The notes under the pieces: generated by a model | Seen by the model: only the letters and a program-made list of their open reading frames with translations | The model's database searches: none | Told to the model about the DNA's origin: nothing | Position numbers and translations under genes: made by a program | Part shown: positions 1 to 11,510 of the stretch, one piece after another | How the letters are laid out: each line of letters begins with the position of its first letter | Numbering within the stretch: position 1 is the first letter of the stretch | From: Brasenia schreberi | Lineage: Eukaryota; Streptophyta; Magnoliopsida; Nymphaeales; Cabombaceae | NCBI GenBank assembly: GCA_036023115.1 | Contig: JAYKKT010000036.1 | Coordinates: forward strand, 6,722,501-6,786,500 | DNA length: 64,000 nt | Direction of reading: 5' to 3'

Positions 1-209
1 CTACATCATGCAGTGAGAAGAAAAAGGCATACACGAAAATACAATAGGCACAAAAGAGAAAAAAACTGTTAACCACTACCAGAAGGTCCAAAATACGAGG
101 AAAGAAGCAGAATCACTAATCACAAGTACCTTCATAGGATGCTGAGAGATTATATATGCAAAAGGCAACTCTGAATTCAGTAATTTACCGTTGTGAAAAT
201 GTAAATTAC

Positions 210-2564
210 CTAAAACCATCGATATCACTTAACCGTGACCGATTGTCATGGCTAAATCTTTGTTGCAAAGTTCTTTTATGATCCTGGTCACCATCTAAAG
301 TCCTATTGGTTGTGAGTCCCATGGAACGCTTCCTTTTCATCTTCCTTTCCCAGCCATCACTACCAGGTGAAAGACCCCGGCCTTTTTCATCAGCATGAAC
401 TGCAGCTCCATTCGTAGGCTTCAAAAGTTCTCGATCTTTGTCAACAAAACCAGATGGACGAGAAAATGAATTGTTCCGTGCCTCAGTCTGCTGAAAAACA
501 GGACGCAATAAAGAGAAAAATAGGACGTATTAGTATACCATATGGTAAGCTACACATTTTAAGAAACAACCTTAGTATATGTCATGAAGCATATGAATGA
601 CCTTGTGAATGTCAATAGAAGCGATCAATTTATTACTTCAGCCCATTACTACAAATTACAAACCTCCACTAACATGAGCAGGTACAATGTCAAAAACGTC
701 TAATCAAGACTAAAAATGTGGAAGTTAGATTACACGATATTGCATGGTAAAAAGGAATAATTCTACACCGCTTTGGAAAAAAAGGGTTGTTCAAAGGAAG
801 AAATCTTGAAAATCAATACAACTAGAAGTTATCAAGTTAACTAATATTTCTTTTAATCAACAAACATAGCATAAGGAACTTTTGTGATATAGCAATACAT
901 TACATTGTCTATGCTGTACACCTGCTGTCTGTACATCGAGGGAGGGAAGCACATAGAGCGTTCGCTCATTTGGAGACTCCCAAGACATGGGTGCTGAATT
1001 CAATTTCCATGGCATGCATGTGTGTAGGTTTTATCCTCCCATTGTAACAAAAAAAAGGGAGGGAAGGAGGGTGCGTTAATAAATCAACAAACATGGCTAA
1101 ACCATAATAACAACCTAGCCCCATAAGCATTCGAACTTCACACACCCATACACACGTGCACTTGAGCCTACCTCGCTCTTAGTTGTGCATGATTTTGAAC
1201 ACACACGGGCCTAATCAGCCCCTTTAGATATAAGTTATATATATACTTTAAGCTGCGTAGGGTTTTGTTTGAGTTGGGTGTGTTGTCTTTAAATTCTCGC
1301 ACTCACACACATTGAGCTTCCGCTCTTATTTGCAAGACCCAAGTAAGGGCCGTGTTATACTATTCTTGGGTTTAATTTCATGTTGTGTGCGTAGTACTTC
1401 AATTCAAGCACTCACACACATTGAGCTTTCGCTCTTACTCCCAAGACCTTAAGTTGAGTTGCATAGATACAAATGCTCAAGCCAAAACCAGCAAAGCAAT
1501 ACAGATTACAAATTGATAATGATTTCGGAGGGAAAGCAACTAGAAAATAGGGATTAAGCAGCTGGCATAAATCATGGATTAATGAAGCTGTGTTCAAACA
1601 CACAAAGGGAGGAGTCAAGCGCATTGTATATGTAAAAAATACAAACCCGTACATCCACCATTGATGTGCGGATACGCCTGCCAGGAATCATATTCTTAGA
1701 TCTATCATCCGATCGTGGAGATGCAATGTCCACATTGCCTAAGAATTGATTAGTCTGTGGCCCCGCCTTCATTAAGTTTGCCCCTGGAGCAGAACGATCT
1801 CCAGGCAGCAAACTACTAAATCCATCACTCCTTGGTCGCTTCCTAGACAAAATGACCTGTCGATATCTATCCAGTTTCACTATGGATTCATTCAGCAGCT
1901 TTGCTCTATCCCTGGTCAATAAAATGTTGTAAGCTGAAAATTCATATTTTTCAGAAAACTTAACCCTACTTAAATAACAAATAACCAACCAAATCAAATA
2001 ATAAGTTTTGAAATTGAGCAATTGTATCAGACTTCCATTTCTATCTTGCTTCCATCCATTTAGGAATTAAGATTGTAATGTCATGGTAATATGTCAAGGC
2101 CTTATAAAATATATATTAGCAAGTAAGTGAAGTAAGTACTTTGCTCGTAAGGTAACTTCAAAAATACTGGACTTCAAACGCTTCAATTCATCCAACATCG
2201 GCGGGGGGAGAGGCTTTGCATGCAGATGAGCACCAAATGAACCATCTTCTGTAGCGATATTAGACGAAACACTGAGCACTCGTTTAAACTCTCCCAGTCG
2301 AGTAATCTTTTGTTCAACAACAGGAATCGGATCAAGATTCAAACACTGGGACATTGGAGGCAAATCTGCATACTGGGAGACATCTCCTCTGGACAATGCG
2401 GCACCATTGCTCACCGTCCGATTGTCATTGCCCTCGCGAAAACTGCTCGACTTGTCCAATGATGAAGCAGAAAACGATCCACGCTGCCCATTGGAGTAGC
2501 CCGTTGTGATACTTGTGCCTTCTGGGCTAGCAGAAGCCGGATCAAATCGAGTTCCTGAAGCCAT
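210..2564 (-). CDS. N-terminal part of a conserved plant protein of unknown function (serine/arginine-repetitive-matrix-like)
   Basis: Three coding exons read right to left: 2564-2140, 1911-1647 and 490-210 (or 487-210, since two adjacent CAG acceptors both keep frame). Exon phases agree: exon 1 ends AA, exon 2 supplies G, giving K-D-R-A-K; exon 2 ends in phase 0 after V-D-V-R; exon 3 ends TTTAG before GTAATT. The start MASGTRFDPAS is the first ATG after the 5'UTR. The protein is Ser-rich at the N-terminus, then has the blocks LPPPMLDELKRLKSS, KRPRSDGFSS, RIRTSMVDVR, RPSGFVDKDREL and DGWERKMKRKRS. From memory this block order matches the large Arabidopsis proteins AT2G19390/AT4G29790, annotated as serine/arginine repetitive matrix-like and without known biochemical role. 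The basic patches suggest a nuclear protein (inference). The C-terminal part lies beyond the left edge; 1-209 is intron. Confidence 0.82.
925..1056 (+). mobile_element. Degenerate tRNA-like SINE inside intron 2 of the first gene
   Basis: A block ending ATGTGTGTAGGTTTTATCCTCCCATTGTAACAAAAAAAA (quoted in part; 1015-1055) matches the 3' part of the SINE at 52855-53000 (TGTGTTAGGCTTCGGCCTCC, then TTGTA and an A/C-rich tail). The upstream half is too diverged to show clear A and B boxes. Confidence 0.45.
1290..1446. repeat. Two diverged direct copies of a ~110-bp unit
   Basis: The string CACTCACACACATTGAGCTT followed by a Y-CGCTCTTA block occurs at about 1301 and again at about 1411, both preceded by a GTGTG-rich stretch and followed by CAAGACC. 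A third weaker relative (CGCTCTTAGTTGTGC) lies near 1174. Old tandem duplication inside an intron; no function seen. Confidence 0.5.
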
Positions 2565-3164
2565 CAGTGTGACTTGTCACTGCCCATCTACCACACACCA
2601 TATTAAACACTCACAGCATAGCGGATTCTGCATACGAATAACTGAATTCAAAAGTAGCAAGCCATCAAGCTAACATCTGTCCGCAACGCACGCTTACGAC
2701 AGCATTGGAATATAACACCTGAAAGAATGATGTGATGAGTGTAAACCCACTTAGAAAACATTGCTCCGATCAAAGCAAGTCATCATCACTATGATGGAGC
2801 ACAGACAACCACACGAAACTCTTTAAATTTCAATGCAGATGTCACATATAAAGTAGCGCGTCAAGAAACTCTAAAGCACGCAACTAAACGAATTTTCAGC
2901 AAAGAACACGAAATTGTATGTCAAACTAAACCATACCGCGATTAAATGATTCACAAAAAATCCAATTCCGGATTGCACCACATAAAAGAGAAGGAGCGCG
3001 AAGCAACTAAGAAAGCATCATTTTCTTAAAGAGAACCATATATGGATGAAAAATTTTAGAAGGTCGCAAACTTAACATAGTAAGCAGACAACAATTAAAA
3101 CAGGAAACAAATCAGTGAAGTGCTACATTTACGCGCAAATGCCCAAAAGGCAACGCGGAATCAC
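2565..3164 (-). other. 5'UTR intron of the first gene, with a short 5'UTR exon 2
   Basis: On the minus strand the 5'UTR exon (about 3440-3165) ends TTCAG and is followed by a GTGATT donor at 3164. Acceptor candidates lie just upstream of the ATG (TTTGAATTCAG near 2640 or TATGCAG near 2625). There is no coding potential here. Confidence 0.6.
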
Positions 3165-3476
3165 CTGAAGAAAGATAACTCCATACGGAATGTCATGAAC
3201 TCGCCGGAGATCAACAGAATTCCGGCCACAAAGCTCGGAATGAACCACCGGTAGAAGTAGGATTCGCAAAACCATATGCCGGAGCTAGCTTTAGGGTTCG
3301 GAGAAGGGGGAAATCGAGGGGATCGTGAAACCCTAGCAAGAGGAACACGGGAAAGAGAGAGATCGGGAGGAGAAGAGGATAGATCGGACGGCGATAGATC
3401 GCCAGGAGAGTAAGATCGCGGAATATTCGATGGCTGCGCGGACTCGCACGATTGGTGATGAGACCTTAAATAGAGA
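3165..3476 (-). promoter_or_regulatory. Core promoter and 5'UTR of the first gene
   Basis: Read on the minus strand, a TATTTAAGG TATA-like box (3473-3464) lies about 30 bases before a CT-rich leader containing CTAGGGTTTCACG and a second AACCCTAAAG. These CCCTAA-type telo-box motifs are common in leaders of broadly expressed plant genes. Predicted start site is near 3440. Confidence 0.6.
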
Positions 3477-3617
3477 GGTGGCCGCCTCCTCTCTCTTGGG
3501 TCAAAGTCAAACCACGGTTTACCTCCTGTGACTCGGGTTGTGCTCTTTTCGCGGATCGGATCAGTTCGGGTCCTCTCACGACAAGAATGCTAATTAACCA
3601 ATCGAAAATTTTACGCC

Positions 3618-3660
3618 TCTCTCTCTGAGAGAGAGAGAGAGAGAGATTGAGTATATATAT
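3618..3660. repeat. (CT/GA)n then (TA)n microsatellite upstream of the first gene
   Basis: CTCTCTCT followed by about nine GA units and a short TA run, roughly 170 bases upstream of the predicted start site. GA tracts are binding sites for BPC/GAGA-type plant factors (family knowledge); use here is inference. Confidence 0.6.
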
Positions 3661-5130
3661 ATATAGCGATTGAGTCTTGTCCACCATTGCATGACCATTG
3701 TTTTTGAAAGGCATACATGTAATAGCATTATTTATCGTCCTTTTCTCAAAACTCTTAAATTATTTTAAATTATGCTCATGTCAATTTGAGACATGAGCGA
3801 ACATATTAGAAGTGGGCATGATCGAGTTTATATATAGGAAATTGAATAATGCTTACTTCTAACATGATCATTTATTGCTTTTGAGTGATTCAAGTATAAT
3901 TTAAAAAAATTTAAGAAGTTTTAAAAAAGTATTAAAAATATTTTATTATATTCATAACACCCAAAAGAAAGAGGAGAACATAAACAAATAAGTGTTAGAA
4001 GTGGACATGATCCAATCAATACATATATGTGTGTGTGTGAAAGAGAGAGAGATTGGTAACATTTGCTTGATGCAAGTACATGATGCTTGACACTCTTAAG
4101 TATTATTTATCAGTGAATGGACATATTGTCTTCACTTAATCAGTGATAATGCAAAAAAATTACCAAGAAAAAGAGAAAGAAAAATGTAACACGTTAAAAG
4201 AAAGGTGCATCAAACAAATTAGTTGAATGAAAGGAAGAAATGTTTAAATTTGCTCCAAAATATGATACAGGATGCGCATTCGAGAAGAGAGTTCGAACCC
4301 ACTACCTACCCCACTCAACTCCTGTTGTCTGTCTATCTATTTATTTACCTATTACAGAGAGAATGGGAGTTGCTATTCTCATTGATATTATACATGTGAT
4401 GTGGTTATGTCAATTTAAATGGTGAGATTGGAGAGATGTCAAATTCATTAACCCAAATTATAAGTTTGAACTATATTAACAGACACCTTATCATCACCAA
4501 TTCCATTTTGGCATGTACTATTGGATAATATCTTTTTCATCTGGACAAATGATGTTATTCTTCTTTGAATTATTGAGAACCTGTTCCACTTTCGTCGTGT
4601 CGAACCAACATGATTAGCCTTCAAGTATGAACTTTTGTATGTGTTTCATTTTAAAGTTAGAAGTGGGGACTTTAATAAAACTTTAGATGTAGCGTAGGCA
4701 TATCCTTCAGGAGATGACTCGTTTATTTTGTGTTGTATCTTGTACCTTTTATTTATTTTCGAAAAATGACTTTCGCTTTATATTTGTTTATTTGACCCTA
4801 CATCTCCACAATGCAATTGTCAAAATTGGTATGAATAGTCTAAAATGGGTGAGAGACTACAAACTCTCTCTCTATATATGTATATAAAGAGAGAGAGTTT
4901 ATTATGTTTGTCATGTCCCATACTTTTTATATTCTTGTAAATTTCAAATGGTTATGGTCACTTCTTGCTTTTTTGTCATTTCTTGTTAACTATTTATATG
5001 CATCGAGATGGTTGAGATTTGTAAGGATAAGAAAATATAAGCATTAGCAAGTATATTAGACTTTATAGAGAGAAAAAGAGGGAGAGAGTTGGAGTTGCTA
5101 GAACCTAGCATAGGATGTGTTTAGCAACTC
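3661..5130. other. AT-rich intergenic DNA, nothing recognised
   Basis: Short GA and GT runs (4028-4052, 4862-4896) and several ATTGAGTGA-type blocks, but no reading frame with recognisable content and no clear element ends. The block at 3870-3960 (TTTTGAGTGATTCAAGTATAA) recurs in diverged form near 38290-38530, so it is probably an old repeat. Confidence 0.4.
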
Positions 5131-5131
5131 C

Positions 5132-5136
<5 letters not shown>

Positions 5137-5209
<73 letters not shown>

Positions 5210-5232
5210 ATATATATATATGTGTATATATA

Positions 5233-5303
<71 letters not shown>
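5137..5303. repeat. Long (TA)n microsatellite with TATG interruptions
   Basis: About 165 bases of nearly pure TA, interrupted by short TATGTGTA units in the middle. It produces spurious Ile-Tyr reading frames on both strands. Confidence 0.95.
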
Positions 5304-5310
<7 letters not shown>

Positions 5311-5642
5311 CCGAATGAGCTTGTTGAGTCGAAGGGCAAGCGGTAGAATCGTGCCTCCATCTGCTATAGATTGATATAACATGGCAATCAACACTCATTT
5401 CCATGGCGGCGTCCCTAATTTTGATCCGCCCCACCATGACAGCGATTGCCTCTTACTGGATGCTCTCTTTAGTCACTAAATTAACTGGAACGCGTTATGT
5501 ATTTCCTTTGGAACCGTAAAGAAAATTCATAAAATAATTCATTTTTTCATTTGGTCCACACTGTGTTAACCCTTATAACCAACGCGGATTAAGCCTAAAA
5601 CCCCTTTGGAGTCAAAGAATGCCTGGAGCTTAGCAAGAGATG

Positions 5643-5818
5643 ATGACAACCGGTGGTGGATGCCAGCGAGGTGGAGCGACCGTCCTACTCGAAATTTGGA
5701 AGATTTTGAATTAAGTATTGAAATTTTAAAACAAATAAAAAAAATTTAAAGCTCATCCCACCCGAACCTAAAGTTCGCCCACTCAAAACAAATATCTTGA
5801 TCCGCCACTATTGACAAC
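5643..5818. mobile_element. Short non-autonomous hAT-like element (CAGTGGCGGAT-end family)
   Basis: The left end CGGTGGTGGATGCC (from 5651) and the right end TTGATCCGCCACTA (to 5810) are imperfect inverted repeats of CAGTGGCGGATC. They are flanked by ATGACAAC (5643-5650) and TTGACAAC (5811-5818), a 7/8 match to an 8-bp target duplication as made by hAT transposases. A second copy is at 44640-44823. The 160-bp interior is AT-rich and non-coding. Confidence 0.65.
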
Positions 5819-6031
5819 CCATGGTGTAAGCTAATTAAAATACAAACTATCTGCATATTGATAACCTGTAATTTACCTAGAAGGAGTGTGCTCATGGGGT
5901 TTGCAAGATGGCCTTCGGTTTATGGAGTGAGGTGACATCCATCGTCTTCCAGCAAGAAGAAACTAATATAATATTGTCAAATAGTCATAAGGCCTCAATC
6001 ATAAGGGTCGATCATGTAATAAGGAAGGAGG

Positions 6032-6195
6032 GACCCTTTTATATTGTACGAACTATTTTATTTTATAAATAAAACTGTTTTCAAATTAATACAACTAATT
6101 AAAGCATGGAGTTGACCCTTTTATATTGTACGAACTATTTTATTTTATAAATAAAACTGTTTTCAAATTAATACAACTAATTAAAGCATGGAGTT
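6032..6195. repeat. Perfect 82-bp tandem duplication
   Basis: The unit starting GACCCTTTTATATTG and ending GCATGGAGTT is present twice, 6032-6113 and 6114-6195, with no mismatch seen. It contains no gene. The perfect identity suggests a recent event (or an assembly duplication). Confidence 0.9.
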
Positions 6196-6399
6196 GTTTC
6201 TATTAACAGTAACATACATTTAAGAACAACATAGATATAAATAAAAGAAATGAGAAGAGGGGTAATCATATAATCGATACAGATCTTTCTCTTCTCTATT
6301 TTTCTGCAATCTCTATAATCCTTTTTGACGAGGCCATGCTAGGAGATTTGCCGCTCCGCTGCAACAAAAACAAGTAAATTTACATGAGTAGTATTAGAG

Positions 6400-9260
6400 C
6401 TTTTAAGTATTGCCCCAAATGAACACATTGATTTTCTTAAGTCTCGCCCTCTTACAAGATCGGTCATAGCATGTCTGATCAAGATCCTCTTATTTTTGAC
6501 AAATTTGTGAAATATTAAAAACTAAAAATGACATCCAGAGTTTATGTTTCTGAGTTAGTTAAAACTCAAAAGTTGAATGGTTTGAACTTTTAAACCTAGA
6601 GAAGACATTCCCTTTGACTTAACTCTAGAGGGCGTTGATTATATCCTAAAAAAAATAAGAATTGAACCTACAGTGGAAACAACAATTTAGAAAATAGAAA
6701 GTTATAATACTTTCTCTAGAGATACACTTTGGCTAAAAAGATAATCTAATCAGGGTCTTCAAAACATGTAAGACCACAAAAATATTTGATGCATCCATTG
6801 CTAAATATAATTCTTCTAAAATGAAAGAGTTAGACAATGTTGTTGAGCACGTAAACATAATTCTTGTAATAGCTAGAGATTTAGTTGTGGTTAAAATTGT
6901 TATCCTAAACTCAATACAAATATCGACCATTATGAATAGTCTACCCTCTTTTTGAGATATGGTCACCATTTCCCTTAGGGTAAACTCTAATATTACCATA
7001 GTTGAGCTCCCTTTAAAATTATTAATTGAAGAAGAGCACCTAAAGAAATATAAAAAGGAAAAGTTGTTCCTTGCTTAGGATGGCATTGGCCCAATTCACA
7101 AAACCTCCAAAACAAGAAAAAGTAAAATAAGAACTTTGGCAAATTTAACAAAAAGAAAAGTTAAGCATTTAATAAATCATAGAGACCCACTTCTTAGGTA
7201 AAATGCTTCAAGTATGAAAATTTGAGGTACTACAAAAGTAATTGTTGCAATCATAAGAAGGGTGACAACAATGCTTAGCAAGACGGAGAAGTGTGAAGTA
7301 GTCTACATGATTTGGTAATGTCTTCACTTAGATTGAGATGTTTTTGGATGGTGGATTGACTATAGAGCTATGTACTATGCACTGCATAGCGAAAAGTAAA
7401 GTCAAAGCTATGAACTTGAGTACCATAAGAAACAACTCTTATTTTGATGTTTTAGAAGTCACGTACTTTAGGATCAATATGACAAACACCCTTGTCTTAA
7501 TGACTGATGTATTAATTTTGCTTGTTATATGGTACAATTTAGTTTTTGTATCTTTATTGGTGAAAAAGAGCTTTGAGGTTAGATTCCTTCTTAAGAAGGT
7601 GACCATAAAGAAATCTAGTCATGTATTTTTTATTGAGATTTTTTATTCTAATCATAGCTTGTTTAAACTCAACATGAATAATGAAGGATCGTCTACTTCT
7701 TATGCTTATATTTAATGGCAATGCTTGTTGATGTAAATATGTGACATAGAAAGTTAGAACATATTAGCCTAAATAAGTTAAAAAAATTGCCAACTTTTGA
7801 CTTATTACCAACATTTGATGAAAACATATTCAACAAATATGAGGCACAACAAGAAAACTTTTTCCAAAGAAACAAGGAGAGCCATAAGTTTATTGGAAAT
7901 CATTCACACTGATATTTGTAAACCTTTTAAAATAAAATATTATTTATTGATAACTATTGAAGATACGGATATATATATAACTCTTGTTACATAAATCATA
8001 AACATTGGACATATTCAAATAATATAAGTAAGAAGTTAAAAATCAATTAGGAAGCATTATTAAAGTCCTGAGATTTATTAGAATTGAAACATACACTTCG
8101 TTTGAGTTTTTAGAATACTTTAAAGAACATGACATAACTAGGCAAAATACAATACCTATGATACCTTAATAAAATGGTATAACAAAATGATATAACAAAA
8201 CCCTTCTAAATATGAAACGGTCAATGTTAGGAGATGCTTCTTTATCAAAAGTATTTTGAGGAGAAACAATGTCTACAACCATGTTTTAAATAAAGTTTAT
8301 GTAAAGTTGTATCCACTAAACCATATGAGTTGTATTTAGATAGAAAACCAAACTTGAGTCACCTATAAATGTGAGGTTTCATGGTACATGTAAAGATCTT
8401 AGACCAACCTGGAGATAAAATAGATAATATATCTTTATCAGATACCTAAAAGGATCAAAAGGATATTGCTTTTATCATAAGAACCTCATGTTGGTAGAAA
8501 GTAAAGATATTAAATTTTTAAAGGATACTAAGAATGACATCTTTACAAGTAATGATTATATTGGTGGTGATCTTTTAGATCTTAGCGAATCATCATTTGA
8601 ACCCATAGAAATATAACTGAATAGTCTTTCCTAAGTAGTAATAAGAGACTGCAAGCTCCTCTGTGCACTTAAAGGACTATCATACTTAGCTGAAGAGATA
8701 TGTAATTAAGTAGATTTAGATGAGATGATTGATAACCTAAGTTATTAAGAGGTTATGAGTTAAATCACCAATTGGGTAAAAGCAATGGATGAAGAAATTG
8801 AATCTATTGAAAAAATAAAGTCTCTTAGTTGATAGTTTTGCGAAAGAAAAGAAAAACAATTGGTTTTAAATGGGTATTGAAAAAAATATAAAGTCGATGG
8901 TTCATTTAAAAAATTTAAAGTGAGGTTAGTTGTAAAAGGCTTTCACAAAGGAGGAAATTGATTATGTTGATACATATTCTCCTATTGTAAAATTTACATC
9001 GATAAGGATAATTTTGATAATAGTTGTCTTTTATGAATTGGGTTTACATCAGCTAGACGAAAAGACTACTTTTCTGAACGGTGACATTAATGAATCAATT
9101 TACCTAAAACCACTAGAAGGCTATGTAATTAAAAGTCATGATGATATGGTATATATGTTGAAAAAATCTCTATATGATCTAAAACAATCACCTTGTCAAT
9201 AGTATTTCCTTCACATAGGAAAGAGAGAAGCCATTTGGATTTGTTGTGTCAATTTAGGGC
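6400..9260 (+). pseudogene. Ty1/Copia retrotransposon remnant, gag-pol order intact
   Basis: Domains appear in Copia order, broken by many stops and frame changes. gag: a VELPLKLLIEEEHLKK-like block near 6985-7050 and a degenerate zinc knuckle (CFKYENLRYYKSNC) near 7205-7250. Protease: FLDGGLTIELCT near 7342, with the usual DSG reading DGG. Integrase: SLLEIIHTDICKPF near 7890, then GYCFYHKN near 8464 and KNDIFTSND near 8530. Reverse transcriptase: YSPIVKFTSIR, then LHQLDEKTTFLNGDI near 9043 and KKSLYDLKQSP near 9160. The RT stops soon after, so the C-terminal RT, RNase H and 3' LTR are missing. No LTR pair was found. Strongly AT-rich. Confidence 0.85.
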
Positions 9261-10042
9261 TCCTTATAAAAGATTCATTTTGGCAATTTCTTACTATGGT
9301 CCACATGGTTTGAGTATCAAGAGTCAGAAGGCTCACGGTCATGCAGAACCTTGTTGCTCGGCCCTTTGAAGAGGGAGTATTTAATTCTAATTCTATTAAG
9401 GCACACCATAATTCTTAATATCTTGAAATTACGTCATACTTTAGATAAATTGTCAAAATTATTTATTTAACAGTTTCTTCTTCTTCTTCTTTGTTATGGG
9501 TTCTCTTGATTAAACGGAGTTAGGATAAAAGATGCACAATGACAACTGAGAGTTCACTAGGAATCTCAACTTGGTCCGCGCGTAAGGTTTGGTTTCGGCT
9601 TCAATTGGGTTAATAGAGTTACTAGGCTTAGTTCATCTCGAGCAAGGTTCACTCATGTTTGATTTGTTACACTAATAAGCTGATTATGAACATCTTACTG
9701 AAGCCAAGGGACCCTTATGAACAAACTATGTTTTAGCTTGGTTTGCCTCAACCTCGACCGGCTCGTTTACTAGCAGAGGTCCTAATGGATCTTTTGAAAT
9801 AGAACTTGAGTCCCTGTTTTTGAAATTTAAGCAAAGTGAGGCCCTTATTGTGCAAATTTCTCCTCTGTGAAGAAGACGCAAGCCAGACAAGTGGGTTCCG
9901 GGTCGGGTCCAGATCAAGCACGTGAATTGGGAACATGTCCAACTCAGACCTACCCTAATTTTGTTAATAAATATGGTCAAGTATTATTGCACCAACGCAT
10001 TTAGAGTAGATGCATTCCCCTTTGAGCCACCGTTCATATGAG
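9261..10042. other. Intergenic sequence, no supported feature
   Basis: A short (TTC)n run at 9475-9492 and moderately GC-richer sequence from 9540. Reading frames of 60-85 residues here have no recognisable motif. Confidence 0.3.
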
Positions 10043-10391
10043 TAGACGTAGACATGGCCGATTTGAAACCTCGGGTCAGGAACTGGCTTGAACTCGAACC
10101 AGTTAAACCGAACTCGAAGCCAAGGACCACCTGGTTCGGTTCTGGTTTCACTTTACATGGAACAAAAACTGGGTCAAACCCGGATCAAGTGGTCCCAAGC
10201 TGTAAGTTCCATTTTCTTTTATGAATTTCAAAATTTTTAATGTGTTTTTTTGGGTTTCAAGCAGTTTACGGTTTAAACTGGAGCCAGCCTGCTCCTGGTT
10301 GGTACTAGTTCTTGGTTCGATGTAAACCAGAACCAGCTGTTTGGAACCGCTGGTTTGGGTTTACCCAAAACCAGACATGTCTACGAATGAG
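10035..10391. mobile_element. Non-autonomous hAT-like element, CCGGTT-rich family (copy 1)
   Basis: Ends are TAGACATGGCC (from 10049, possibly preceded by a TAGACG doublet from 10043) and CCAGACATGTCTA (to 10383), inverted repeats of each other. Flanks CATATGAG and CGAATGAG match at 6 of 8. The interior carries many GAACCRG/CYGGTTC units facing in both directions around an AT-rich centre. No coding capacity. Other copies: 36371-36792, 51734-52022 and 60283-60645. Confidence 0.65.
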
Positions 10392-10874
10392 TTTATTGTT
10401 GTCAAATCCATATCCAAGATCCATTCCCAAACTTTCCAAGACTGGATAATTTGCTCATGGCTCGTTCATCAACTCAAAATCTTCTTCATATTGGCTCGTT
10501 AGCTCACTTGAACAACACATTATGCGAATTCAAACACGACCAAAGTTAAATGAGCCAACTTAAACCAATGGCATTGTTCATCTTGTGCTCTACTCATTTA
10601 GATCACAAACTGCATCAATGAGCTCACCCCAAGCTGAAACACCAGCAGCTTGGTTCATTCATTAACCCTACCGTTAGGGCATGTTGAATGTGTTGGGGAG
10701 TTCATACTTAAGAGTCCCAAGATATGCGGTCTGCTCTATCCAATATCTGGGTCTACTTGAGATCTGGAGATTTGGTTAAGTTTGATTCATTATCCCAAAC
10801 CATATCCAAATAAAATTGGACTGGATTTTTCATTTCAAATTTGAGATTGGAGCCATGAGGAAATTATCTTTTTC

Positions 10875-11092
10875 ATATTATTTGAAAGAACTCCGCTATG
10901 TAAGGGATCACCCTTGCATGACCAGTCCCAAGCCCAGAAAAAGGAGGAGGGTTGCATTAGGCTTCTGATAGCCCGTGTAAAATTTTGTCGGACTTAACGT
11001 AGATTCTAAAAAAAACAAAGAATCCATGTAGCCGACCCCATCTAGTATGGGAAAAGGCTTGGAGTTAGTTGTTGTTATATTATTTGAAAGAA
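10875..11092 (+). mobile_element. RTE-derived SINE, full-length copy with target duplication
   Basis: A 186-bp body (10891-11076) is flanked by a perfect 16-bp duplication, ATATTATTTGAAAGAA, at 10875-10890 and 11077-11092. The head has TGTAAGGGATCACCC and GGAGGAGGGTTGC; the tail has CATGTAGCCGACCCCATC, TATGGGAAAAGGCTT and GTTGTTGTT. Head and tail match the two ends of the RTE LINE at 22130-25285. Confidence 0.85.
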
Positions 11093-11299
11093 AATTTCTT
11101 GTTTGCCTTCCTTCTGATGCAGATTTCTTAATAGTTTGTTAAACTTCTCTATAAGTAATAACAGAGTTGAAAGGGAAAGGATTCAGATCCATTGTCAGCA
11201 TTAACTGACCCACGTGGTGCCAAAGGGGTCCAGATCCAAATCCCCAATTAAGAAATCCATATGGGTCCCACAAAACTGGACCCAAAGTCCAGGAACCGA

Positions 11300-11510
11300 A
11301 TGGGTCGTGAGCATCGGAACCCCATTTAAATACCTTTCCGACGGTGACCGCTGCCCGGGAAACAACGGAATTCTCTCTCTGGCTGGCTCGCTCTCGTTCT
11401 GTGAGAGGAATCGAGATCTTTGTCTTTCCTTGCTTTCCGTTTTCGGCCGTAAGAGGAAGAAAACGAAGAAATTGCAGATTGAATTGTTGTTGAGAGAGAG
11501 AGAGAGAGAG
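11300..11510 (+). promoter_or_regulatory. Core promoter and 5'UTR of the decarboxylase gene
   Basis: A TTTAAATA box at 11325-11332 precedes a predicted start site near 11360. The leader ends in a (GA)n tract (11492-11510) that abuts the ATG directly. Confidence 0.55.

Noticed and set aside
5105..5437. Several overlapping frames rich in Ile-Tyr
   Set aside because: Translation of (TA)n repeats; the same occurs at 38129, 38786, 50784, 51118 and 60073.
6032..6195. Tandem pair considered as short LTRs
   Set aside because: The units abut with nothing between them and lack TG...CA ends.
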